From NCBI GenBank assembly GCA_035534455.1, contig DATLRV010000044.1:1-54739 (forward strand): a stretch of 54,739 nt of DNA, written 5' to 3'. Below the pieces are notes generated by a model. The model ran no database searches, was not told the origin of the DNA, and saw only the letters and a program-made list of their open reading frames with translations. The stretch comes from JAJYVT01 sp035534455. GTDB taxonomy: Bacteria > Actinomycetota > Acidimicrobiia > Acidimicrobiales > RAAP-2. Within the stretch, counting starts at the first letter, position 1. Each line of letters starts with the position of its first letter. A program made the position numbers and the translations under genes. Shown piece after piece: positions 31,826 through 38,787 of the stretch.

Positions 31826-32904
31826 GCCAGTCCACCATGGCGGCGCCGTGTGGGGACGGCCTGTCGGGCGTCTGCGCGACGACGCCGGACGCCCGCCTCC
31901 CGCGCGCCGCGGCGCTCACGGACGCGCTGCTCGCCGCGGCGCCGAAGGGCGCGGCGCAACGCGACGCGGCGCAACCGCACGACGCTGCGGTGGCCGCGCT
32001 CGGCTCCGACCTCGTGCGCGGGCTCACCGGGGTCCTCGCGGCGGCCTCGCGTGCCCGGCGAGCGGGGCAGGCGAGCAGTGACGCAGGCCGTCCGCCGGCG
32101 CTCGTGCGGATCGGCCACTACCAGATCGCGAGCGCGCTCGGCGGACCCGAGCGCGCGCGACGGACGGGCCGAGGCGCCGGGGCGGTGCGGCCGTTCCGCT
32201 GGAATTCCCGGACGGCGCGCCGCACCATCGCCCTCGCCGCGCTCCGCACGGGTCTCGACGGGCGCGCGCCCACCCCGTCCGAGGCGGTCGGGCTGGTGCT
32301 GTCGGACCCTGGGGGCCCGTTCGGGGTGGGCCGGGTCGGACCGGGGTCGTGCGCGGACTGGGTCGCGTCGCTCGCACCCCCAGCCCGCGCCCACGTGGCC
32401 GCCGAGGCGACCACGTGGGCGACGAGGCTCTGGACGGCGCTCGACTGGGGCCGTCTCGACCCGGGTTCCCTGGCCGTCGGCGGCGCCGACCGGTGGTGGC
32501 GGTGGTCCGGCTCCGCCCCCGAGGCGGGCTGCAACGGGGAGCATCCGCACCGCCCCTGCCGGGTCGCCCTGCGCGGGCACGCCGACGTCCGGCTCACGCC
32601 GGCCTCGGGCGCAGGCGGGAGCTCACCAGGCGGCGCGCATCTTGCGGTCCTCGACGGGGAGCCGGGGGCCTCCACACGCCAGGCCCTGCTCCTGTCCGCC
32701 CTCGTCGACGTCCTGTCGGGTGCCCGCTCCCCCGGTGCCGCGCCCCCGCCGGCACGCGTGATCGGCTGGTGGCCGGACTGCGGCAGGGCGTGGGTGGTGC
32801 CGGTCGACGCACGATCGCTCGCCGGGGCGGCGAACGCCGTGGTGACGGCCGCGGCCACCTTGCTCGGAGCGGACGCGCCCGGGGAGTGCGCCGGGGACCG
32901 GTAG
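31822..32904 (+). CDS. Uncharacterised protein coupled to the preceding gene
   Basis: A 360-residue soluble protein rich in Ala, Arg and Trp, with no motif I can name. Notable parts: FRWNSRTARRTIALAALRTG (about 131-150), TPSEAVGLVLSDPGGPFGVG, LWTALDWGRLD and GWWPDCGRAWVVPVDARSL near the end. It starts inside the previous stop codon (ATGA) and ends one or a few bases before typA. The pair 30917/31822 looks like a functional unit, maybe related to nucleic-acid metabolism if the partner really is nuclease-derived. No function should be assigned. Confidence 0.65.
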   Translation: MSQSTMAAPCGDGLSGVCATTPDARLPRAAALTDALLAAAPKGAAQRDAAQPHDAAVAALGSDLVRGLTGVLAAASRARRAGQASSDAGRPPALVRIGHYQIASALGGPERARRTGRGAGAVRPFRWNSRTARRTIALAALRTGLDGRAPTPSEAVGLVLSDPGGPFGVGRVGPGSCADWVASLAPPARAHVAAEATTWATRLWTALDWGRLDPGSLAVGGADRWWRWSGSAPEAGCNGEHPHRPCRVALRGHADVRLTPASGAGGSSPGGAHLAVLDGEPGASTRQALLLSALVDVLSGARSPGAAPPPARVIGWWPDCGRAWVVPVDARSLAGAANAVVTAAATLLGADAPGECAGDR

Positions 32905-32917
32905 CGTGGCACGGCTC

Positions 32918-34762
32918 ATGCAGACCCGAGACGACATCCGCAACGTGGCGATCGTCGCCCATGTCGACCACGGCAAGACGACGCTGGTCGACGCGATGCT
33001 CCGCCAGACCGGCGCATTCGGCCCGCGCGAGGAGTTGACCGACCGCGTCCTCGACTCGGGCGACCTCGAACGCGAGAAAGGCATCACGATCCTCGCCAAG
33101 AACACCGCCGTCCGCTACGGCTCCGTGAAGATCAACATCGTCGACACCCCGGGCCACGCCGACTTCGGCGGGGAGGTGGAACGGGGCCTCACCATGGTCG
33201 ACGGGGTCCTCCTCCTGGTCGACGCGTCCGAGGGACCCCTTCCCCAGACGCGCTTCGTGCTGCGCAAGGCGCTCGAGGCGCGCCTCCCCGTCGTACTGGC
33301 GGTGAACAAGGTCGACCGGCCCGACGCCCGCATCGACGAGGTCGTGCACGAGGTCGAAGAGCTCTTCTTGGACCTCGACGCGGACGAGGACCAGATCGCT
33401 TTTCCCATCCTCTTCACCAACGCCCGCGCCGGCTGGGCGACGAGCGAGCGCGGCGGCCGGGGGACGGACCTCGGTCCGCTGTTCGACGCGATCGTCGAGC
33501 ACGTGCCGGCGCCGGTGCACGACCCGGACGCGCCGCTCCAGGCGCTCGTCTGCAATCTCGACGCCTCCGCGTACGTGGGCCGTCTCGCGATCTGCCGGGT
33601 GCACCACGGGACCCTCCGGCGCGGGGCGGTGGTCGGATGGTGCCGGCTCGACGGCCGCGTGGAGCGGGTGAAGGTGACCGAGCTGTACGTCACCGACGCG
33701 CTCGAACGCGTCCCCACGGAGGAGGTGGGTCCAGGGGAGATCGTCGCGGTCGCCGGGATCGCAGAGGTCACGATCGGCGAGACCATCGCCGATCCCGACG
33801 ACCCGCGCCCGCTCCCCGCGATCAGCGTGGACGAACCGAGTCTCACGATGACCGTCGGCACCAACACCTCCCCGCTCGCCGGTTCCGACGGCGGCACCAA
33901 GCTCACCGCCCGGCTTGTGAAGAGCCGTCTCGACGCAGAGCTCGTCGGCAACGTCTCGCTGCGCGTGGCGCCCACCGAACGGCCCGACGCATGGGAGGTG
34001 CACGGCCGCGGCGAGCTCGCGCTCGCGGTGCTCGTCGAGACGATGCGCCGCGAAGGCTTCGAGCTCACCGTGGGCAAGCCCCAAGTCGTGACGAGGGTGA
34101 TCGACGGCGTGCAGTCCGAGCCGATGGAGCGCGTCGCGGTGGACGTCCCCGAAGACTATCTCGGGGTGGTCACCCAGCTCCTCGCGCTCCGGCGCGGCAC
34201 GATGGTCCAGATGGTCAACCACGGCACGGGTTGGGTGCGCCTCGAGTACCGGGTCCCGGCGCGCGGGCTCGTCGGCTTCCGCACCGAATTCCTGACCGAG
34301 ACGCGCGGGACGGGCGTGCTGCACCACGTCTTCGACGGGTGGGCGCCGTGGCAGGGGGAACTGCGCACCAGGCGCAACGGCTCGATGGTCGCGGACCGGC
34401 GCGGACCGACCACCACCTATGCCCTCATGAACCTCCAGGAACGGGGCACGCTCCTCGTCGGCCCCGCGATCGAGGTCTACGAGGGAATGATCGTCGGCGA
34501 GAGCTCGCGTGCCGACGACATGGACGTGAACCCCACCAAGGAGAAGAAGCTCACGAACATGCGCTCGTCGACCGCCGAGGAGCTCGAGCGGCTCACCCCG
34601 CCCATGACCCTCTCCCTCGAGCGGGCGTTGGAGTTCATCGCCGAGGACGAATGCGTCGAGGTGACCCCGACGTCGGTCCGCCTGAGAAAGCGCGTCCTCG
34701 ACGCCTCGGTGCGGGGCAGGCTGCGCGGACGTGCCCGCACCGGGCGAGACCCGGCCCTCTGA
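32918..34762 (+). CDS. typA: Translational GTPase TypA/BipA
   Basis: A ribosome-associated GTPase of 614 residues, normal for TypA. G-domain motifs are complete: AHVDHGKTT (G1), EREKGITI (G2), VDTPGHADF (G3) and NKVD (G4). Domains II, III, V and the C-terminal BipA domain (MVNHGTGWVRLEYRVPARGL, EKKLTNMR) follow. BipA assists 50S assembly, especially in the cold or under stress. ATG 32918 aligns with the usual family start (xRxDIRNVAIVAHVDHGK); a GTG at 32906 in frame would add four residues. The gene follows the uncharacterised pair with almost no gap. Confidence 0.97.
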   Translation: MQTRDDIRNVAIVAHVDHGKTTLVDAMLRQTGAFGPREELTDRVLDSGDLEREKGITILAKNTAVRYGSVKINIVDTPGHADFGGEVERGLTMVDGVLLLVDASEGPLPQTRFVLRKALEARLPVVLAVNKVDRPDARIDEVVHEVEELFLDLDADEDQIAFPILFTNARAGWATSERGGRGTDLGPLFDAIVEHVPAPVHDPDAPLQALVCNLDASAYVGRLAICRVHHGTLRRGAVVGWCRLDGRVERVKVTELYVTDALERVPTEEVGPGEIVAVAGIAEVTIGETIADPDDPRPLPAISVDEPSLTMTVGTNTSPLAGSDGGTKLTARLVKSRLDAELVGNVSLRVAPTERPDAWEVHGRGELALAVLVETMRREGFELTVGKPQVVTRVIDGVQSEPMERVAVDVPEDYLGVVTQLLALRRGTMVQMVNHGTGWVRLEYRVPARGLVGFRTEFLTETRGTGVLHHVFDGWAPWQGELRTRRNGSMVADRRGPTTTYALMNLQERGTLLVGPAIEVYEGMIVGESSRADDMDVNPTKEKKLTNMRSSTAEELERLTPPMTLSLERALEFIAEDECVEVTPTSVRLRKRVLDASVRGRLRGRARTGRDPAL

Positions 34763-34808
34763 GGTGTGCTGCAGGTAGCCTCCAGCCAGCCCGACGCTCG
34801 CAGCACCG

Positions 34809-34893
34809 GGAGGGATGGCAGAGCGGACAAATGCGCGGCTCTTGAAAAGCCGTGGGGCTCCGGTCCCCGTGGGTTCGAATCCCACTCCCTCCG
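34809..34893 (+). tRNA. tRNA-Ser (anticodon TGA)
   Basis: An 85-base class II tRNA. GGAGGGA (34809-34815) pairs with TCCCTCC (34886-34892), discriminator G. The anticodon loop is CTTGAAA, giving TGA. The long variable arm and the T-loop GGTTCGAATCC are intact; no CCA is encoded. It lies directly before tadA. Confidence 0.96.
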
Positions 34894-34932
34894 CCCGTGA
34901 CCGACGACCACCCCGCGAACGAGGATCCGTCT

Positions 34933-35400
34933 ATGCCACACGACGACGCCGCGGCGATCCTCACGGCGATGCGTGCGGCGCTCGACGAGGCACGCCAGGC
35001 GCCGCCCCACGGCGACGTGCCGGTAGGCGCGATCGCACTCGTCGACGGCGTCGTCGTGGCCCGGGCGCACAACGAGCGGGAGCGCCTCGGCGACCCCACC
35101 GCCCACGCCGAGCTCCTTGCGCTGCGCGCCGCCGCCGACGCCATCGGGTCGTGGCGGCTCGGCGAGGTCACGATGGTCGTCACGCTCGAGCCGTGCCCCA
35201 TGTGCGCCGGGGCGCTCGTCGCCGCGCGGGTCGGGAGGCTCGTCTTCGGCGCCACCGACCCCCGCGCGGGCGCGTGCGGCACGCTCTACAACCTGTGCGC
35301 CGACCCCAGGCTGAACCACGAGCTGCCGGTGACGGGGGGCGTCCTCGAGGAAGAGGCGGGGCAACTCCTGCGCGAGTTCTTCGCCGCTCGCCGCCCCTGA
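34933..35400 (+). CDS. tadA: tRNA-specific adenosine deaminase
   Basis: A 155-residue cytidine/deoxycytidylate-type deaminase that converts the wobble adenosine 34 of tRNA-Arg(ACG) to inosine. The zinc site is complete: His58 and Glu60 in THAEL, and Cys88/Cys91 in EPCPMCAGAL. The segment ACGTLYNLCADPRLNHELPV fits TadA. ATG 34933 has GAGGA 7 bases upstream; a GTG at 34897 would add 12 residues with no site. It is enclosed by two tRNA-Ser genes, a grouping also seen in other actinobacteria. Confidence 0.95.
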   Translation: MPHDDAAAILTAMRAALDEARQAPPHGDVPVGAIALVDGVVVARAHNERERLGDPTAHAELLALRAAADAIGSWRLGEVTMVVTLEPCPMCAGALVAARVGRLVFGATDPRAGACGTLYNLCADPRLNHELPVTGGVLEEEAGQLLREFFAARRP

Positions 35401-35414
35401 GCGGCCGCGCCATC

Positions 35415-35577
35415 GGGCCGGAAGGTCGCCGGGCCGGAAGGTCGCCGGGTCGCCGGGCACACGTCGCCGGGTCGCCGGGCGCACGTCGCCGGGCGCACGT
35501 CACCGGGCCGCCAGGTGGGCTCCGCACCGGGCTCCGCACCGCCTCCCCACCGCCTCCCCACCGCCTCCCCACGGATC
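35415..35577. repeat. Mixed short tandem repeats between tadA and tRNA-Ser(CGA)
   Basis: GGGCCGGAAGGTCGCC twice (35415-35446), several GTCGCCGGG units with CGCAC spacers, GGGCTCCGCACC twice, then three to four copies of GCCTCCCCACC. Unit length changes along the stretch (16, 14, 12, 11 bases). No ORF. Confidence 0.8.
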
Positions 35578-35612
35578 CCGGGGGGAGCTGCCGACCCGGT
35601 AACCTCTGCGCC

Positions 35613-35698
35613 GGAGGCGTGCGAGAGCGGCCGAATCGGACGGTCTCGAAAACCGTTGTACCCCCTGGGTACCGTGGGTTCAAATCCCACCGCCTCCG
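35613..35698 (+). tRNA. tRNA-Ser (anticodon CGA)
   Basis: An 86-base class II tRNA. GGAGGCG (35613-35619) pairs with CGCCTCC (35691-35697), discriminator G. The anticodon loop CTCGAAA gives CGA. The T-loop GGTTCAAATCC is present; no CCA is encoded. Confidence 0.96.
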
Positions 35699-35797
35699 CT
35701 TCCGGGACCGTCGCGGCGCGGCGCGGCGCGCAGGCGGTGCCCGTTGCATGCTCTTCCGCCGCGCCCCGGTGCCGCATGCCGGCCGGCGTCGCCCTGG

Positions 35798-35966
35798 TAC
35801 GCTGCCGGGGCCGGTCGTACAGGACCGGCTGCCGGCGAGGGGCCGGCGGGGTCTGGTTCGAGTCCTGTTCGAGTGGGCCTTCCGACGTGACAGGAATCCG
35901 GCTCGGAAACCGCCGTGCGGCCCGGTCCGGCCGCGGCGATCGCCGCGGCCGAGTGTCTCCTGTCAC
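35798..35966 (+). other. Structured non-coding stretch upstream of the cold-shock gene
   Basis: The 361 bases between tRNA-Ser(CGA) and the cold-shock gene hold no convincing ORF but dense pairing. TACGCT (35798-35803) looks like a -10 element. Then come a 7-bp hairpin (GCCGGTC/GACCGGC, loop GTACAG, 35810-35829), a 6-bp hairpin (GCCGGC/GCCGGC, loop GAGGG, 35831-35847), and an outer stem GTGACAGGA/TCCTGTCAC (35887-35895 with 35958-35966) enclosing a perfect 24-base palindrome (35928-35951). It could be an sRNA, a 5' leader of the cold-shock mRNA or a terminator series. I could not match it to a known RNA family. Confidence 0.4.
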
Positions 35967-36059
35967 CGACGATGGCGCGCTCGGGATCCGTCCCGGGACC
36001 CCTGGCACCCGGGCAACGTAACCATGCACGGATGTGCAGCAAGAAGAGAGAGAGCAATC

Positions 36060-36260
36060 ATGCCGATCGGCACCGTGAAGTTCTTCAGCAACGAGAAGGG
36101 CTACGGGTTCGTGTCGCGCCCCGACGGGGACGACGTGTTCGTTCACTATTCGAACATCGAAGGCAACGGCTTCCGCAGCCTGGAGGCCGGACAGCAGGTG
36201 GAGTTCGAGATCGCGCAGGGGCGCAAGGGCGACGAGGCACGCAACGTCAAGGTGATCTGA
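36060..36260 (+). CDS. Cold-shock protein (CspA family)
   Basis: A 66-residue cold-shock domain protein, a single-stranded nucleic-acid chaperone. The RNA-binding motifs KGYGFV (RNP1) and DVFVHYSNI (RNP2) are present, as is GTVKFFSNEKGYGF at the start. The purine-rich AAGAAGAGAGAGAG before the ATG may serve as ribosome-binding site. A structured leader candidate lies 95-260 bases upstream, as expected for a gene controlled at RNA level. Confidence 0.96.
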   Translation: MPIGTVKFFSNEKGYGFVSRPDGDDVFVHYSNIEGNGFRSLEAGQQVEFEIAQGRKGDEARNVKVI

Positions 36261-36333
36261 GCCGCCCCGCCCTCCGCCGCAGACCCGCCGGCCGCCTCGG
36301 GCGGGTCCCGAGAACGAAGAGGAAGGGGTGACG

Positions 36334-36597
36334 ATGGCACGTCCGCGAACCACCGTGGGAAAGCTTCAACGGGATCAGGCGAAGCGGGAGAAGGCGAAGG
36401 CGAAGCAGGAGGACCGGCTCGCCCGCCGCGCGGAGCGCGGCGACGACGAACCGGGTCAGACCGCCCCCGAGGAGGACCAGGAGGCACTCCTCGAGCAATT
36501 CGCCCGCCTCCACGAGGACCTCGCCGACGGGCGGCTCTCCCTCGACGAGTTCGAGTCCCGCCAGGAGGACCTCCGCCGGCGCCTGCGGGTCGACTGA
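36334..36597 (+). CDS. Small highly charged protein with SHOCT-like end
   Basis: An 87-residue cytoplasmic protein. The first half is Lys/Arg-rich (GKLQRDQAKREKAKAKQEDR), the second acidic, ending LLEQFARLHEDLADGRLSLDEFESRQEDL, which resembles the SHOCT-type short C-terminal helix pair. ATG 36334 has AGGAAGG 7 bases upstream; GTG 36328 is possible. It follows the cold-shock gene after 73 bases. Function unknown; such proteins often accompany cold-shock genes, but I cannot confirm that here. Confidence 0.75.
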   Translation: MARPRTTVGKLQRDQAKREKAKAKQEDRLARRAERGDDEPGQTAPEEDQEALLEQFARLHEDLADGRLSLDEFESRQEDLRRRLRVD

Positions 36598-36643
36598 CCG
36601 CTCGCGTCGCACCCGGCGCCGGCCCGCCTCTGCGGCGATCACC

Positions 36644-36678
36644 TGGTCCCGGCCGACCCGCTCGGGGGACCGGGACCA
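36644..36678 (+). terminator. Hairpin downstream of the small charged protein
   Basis: TGGTCCCGG (36644-36652) pairs perfectly with CCGGGACCA (36670-36678) around a 17-base loop. Located 47 bases after the stop at 36597; no U-run. Confidence 0.5.
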
Positions 36679-36682
36679 ACCC

Positions 36683-37741
36683 CTATCCCAGGGCGGCCTC
36701 CGCGGGGCCGCCCTGGTCGCCGCCCCCGCGGGTCTCGAGCCACCGTCTGAGGCCCGCCGCGTTCGAGTGGAAGCCGTTCAGCACCTCGAGCTTCTCCCGG
36801 TGCTCGGCGGGGACCTGGCTCGTGTCGACGCTGTAGCGCGCCTCCAAGGCCTGGGCGATGTCACGGCCCTCGCGATAGGCGCGCTCCGCGGTCTCGGCCC
36901 AACCCCGGAGCGTCGCCTCCGCCTCGTCGAGCAGGGCCTGGGGCTCGCCAAGGAGGCCGTAGTGCGCGAGGGCGAGCCCCGACGGTCGGCGCGCCGCAAA
37001 CTTCTGCAACGAATCCAGCGCCTGGGCGAGGTCGAAGTCGGGTGGTGGCGTGGCGGGCCGGAGCACACCGGCGTCGGGGAGCCGGACGCCGACGGCGTCG
37101 CCCGCGAACAGGATGCCGCTCACCGAGTCGTGCAGGCCGAGGTGGTGCTTGGCGTGGCCGGGGGAGTCCACGGCGGTGAGCACACGCCCAGGGCCGATCA
37201 CCACCTCCTCTGCGTCGGCGAGGACGTGCAAGCGCTCGGGTGCGGTGGGATCGAGGCGTCCGTAGAGGTCGTCGAGGAGCGGTCCGTACACGCGCTCGGC
37301 GGAGGCCACGAGTCGCGTCGGGTCGGCGAGATGGCGCGCGCCCTTCTCGTGCACGTAGACCGTCGCGTTCGGGAACGCCCGCGCGACGTCGCCCACGCCC
37401 CCGGCATGGTCGAGATGGATGTGGGTCACCGCCACGCCGGCGAGGTCGCCGGCGCCGACGCCGAGCTGCGCGAGGGCGTCGAGGAGGACCCCGACCGACG
37501 ACTGGCTGCCCGTCTCCACGAGCACCGGCGCCGGCCCGTCGACGAGGTAGCCGGCGGTCATCCGACGCCAGCCGCCGAGCAGCGTGTCGATCTGCACCAC
37601 GCCCGGACCGATGGTGACCGGGGACGCCGGCTCGTCGTCCCCGGCGGGCTCGACACCGCCTCGGTGGCGGTGCGTGTGCCCTGTCACGAGATGACCCGGG
37701 CCGGGGTCGTCGGCGTCCTCGGGTCCGGTCCCCGAGCTCAC
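36683..37741 (-). CDS. MBL-fold metallo-hydrolase, third gene of the trehalase operon
   Basis: A 352-residue metallo-beta-lactamase-fold hydrolase. The dinuclear zinc motif THIHLDHAGG is at about 104-113, with GHAKHHLGLHD and FAGDAVGV further on. The fold is shared by glyoxalase II, lactonases and other esterases. The GTG at 37741 overlaps the dehydrogenase stop (GTGA, 37738-37741). Because it is coupled to glucose dehydrogenase, hydrolysis of the lactone product is an attractive role, but this is inference; the sequence also fits a general thioesterase/lactonase. The first 30 residues are His/Gly/Pro-rich and poorly conserved in appearance. Confidence 0.88.
   Translation of the reverse strand: MSSGTGPEDADDPGPGHLVTGHTHRHRGGVEPAGDDEPASPVTIGPGVVQIDTLLGGWRRMTAGYLVDGPAPVLVETGSQSSVGVLLDALAQLGVGAGDLAGVAVTHIHLDHAGGVGDVARAFPNATVYVHEKGARHLADPTRLVASAERVYGPLLDDLYGRLDPTAPERLHVLADAEEVVIGPGRVLTAVDSPGHAKHHLGLHDSVSGILFAGDAVGVRLPDAGVLRPATPPPDFDLAQALDSLQKFAARRPSGLALAHYGLLGEPQALLDEAEATLRGWAETAERAYREGRDIAQALEARYSVDTSQVPAEHREKLEVLNGFHSNAAGLRRWLETRGGGDQGGPAEAALG
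36688..36716 (-). terminator. Hairpin overlapping the end of the MBL-fold gene
   Basis: An 11-bp perfect stem, CCAGGGCGGCC (36688-36698) with GGCCGCCCTGG (36706-36716), loop of 7. It overlaps the last codons of the minus-strand gene ending at 36683. With the neighbouring plus-strand hairpin it separates the convergent units. Confidence 0.55.
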
Positions 37742-38787
37742 GCGTCGCCGACCTGGACGACGACCTTCACGTCGTCCGGCGTGCGGTCGAGCGCCTCGCG
37801 CCAGCGGTCGAGTGGCACGGTTCGGCTCACGAGCTGCGCGAGCCACCCGCGGTCGGCGTTCGCAAGCGCCACGCTCCCCGCCTCGTAGTGGCGTCGATTG
37901 GCGTTCACCGACCCCACGACCGACTCGTTCGACAGCACCATCGTGCGGTTCAGCGCGCCCTCGTCCACCGAGACCTCGCGTCCTCCCGACGAGACGCCGG
38001 TGAGGCACACGACGCCGCCCGGGCCGATGTGCTCCATCGCGTCGAGCACCAGGCTCGACACACCCGTGCACTCGACGATGACGTCCGGAGCTGCGACGGC
38101 GTCCGCGATCGCCCCGGTGTGGTAGTGCGCACCCAGCGCGCGGACGAGGTCCGGCTTCTTGCCGGTGGTCATCTGGTCGATGACGTGCACCTCGAGCCCG
38201 CGCTGGACGCCGATCAGCGCGGCGAGGAGCCCGATCGGCCCCGCACCGGTCACGACCGCGGTCGTCGGCTCCCAGTGCGCCCGGTGGCCGATCTTGTCCA
38301 CCTGTTCCCAGGCCTTGGCAACCACGCTCGTGGGCTCGAGCAGCACGCCGAGGAGCCCGAGGGACGCGTCGACCTTCACGACGAACTCCGGGGTGATGCG
38401 GTAGCGCTCGGACAGGTACCCGTCGCGCTCCTTGATGCCGCGCTCGGTGTACTTCCCGTTCCGGCAGAAGTCCCACTCCCCGACCGCACAGTTGCCGCAC
38501 GGGACCGGATCGGGCCGGCGCACGATCCCGACGACCAGGTCCCCCTTTGCGACCGGGCCGCCCGCGGGCGCCTCGAGCACCCGGCCGAGGGACTCGTGCC
38601 CGAGCACGAGGCGGTCACGCCCGGGCGGCGCCCATCCGTACGCGCCGGAGAGGATCTCCGCGTCCGTCCCGCAGATCCCGACGCCGATCGTCTCCACGAG
38701 CACCGGCCCGTCGGCGTCGGGGGGATCCCCCACGTCGGAGAGCTCGGCGGAGTCCTTCTCGAGCGGTACGACGGTCAGTGCCTTCAC
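37738..38787 (-). CDS. Zinc-dependent glucose 1-dehydrogenase-type medium-chain dehydrogenase
   Basis: A 349-residue medium-chain dehydrogenase/reductase. Catalytic zinc ligands are Cys39 (GICGTD) and His64-Glu65 (LGHESLG); the structural-zinc lobe has Cys97, Cys100 and Cys108 (PVPCGNCAVGEWDFC). The Rossmann motif is VTGAGPIGLLAAL. The segment VGSVNANRRHYEAG in the C-terminal part is typical of archaeal-type glucose 1-dehydrogenases, which oxidise glucose to gluconolactone with NAD(P)+. Its ATG overlaps the GH15 stop (ATGA, 38784-38787) and its own stop overlaps the hydrolase start, so all three are coupled. A related aldose is possible as substrate. Confidence 0.9.
   Translation of the reverse strand: MKALTVVPLEKDSAELSDVGDPPDADGPVLVETIGVGICGTDAEILSGAYGWAPPGRDRLVLGHESLGRVLEAPAGGPVAKGDLVVGIVRRPDPVPCGNCAVGEWDFCRNGKYTERGIKERDGYLSERYRITPEFVVKVDASLGLLGVLLEPTSVVAKAWEQVDKIGHRAHWEPTTAVVTGAGPIGLLAALIGVQRGLEVHVIDQMTTGKKPDLVRALGAHYHTGAIADAVAAPDVIVECTGVSSLVLDAMEHIGPGGVVCLTGVSSGGREVSVDEGALNRTMVLSNESVVGSVNANRRHYEAGSVALANADRGWLAQLVSRTVPLDRWREALDRTPDDVKVVVQVGDA

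Noticed and set aside
35415..35450. CCGGAAGG-containing stretch considered as the SRP RNA (ffs) core
   Set aside because: The SRP core needs GGAAGG followed by AGCA with a matching GGTCAGG arm; here GGAAGGTCGCC is simply part of a 16-base tandem repeat without the partner arm.
35415..35577. Repeat-rich spacer considered as a CRISPR array
   Set aside because: Units are 11-16 bases, change along the stretch and have no unique spacers; no cas genes are nearby.
35855..35865. GGTTCGAGTCC, like a tRNA T-loop, considered as a tRNA or tRNA remnant
   Set aside because: No acceptor or anticodon arms can be drawn around it; the flanking stem pairings belong to the hairpins described for this region.
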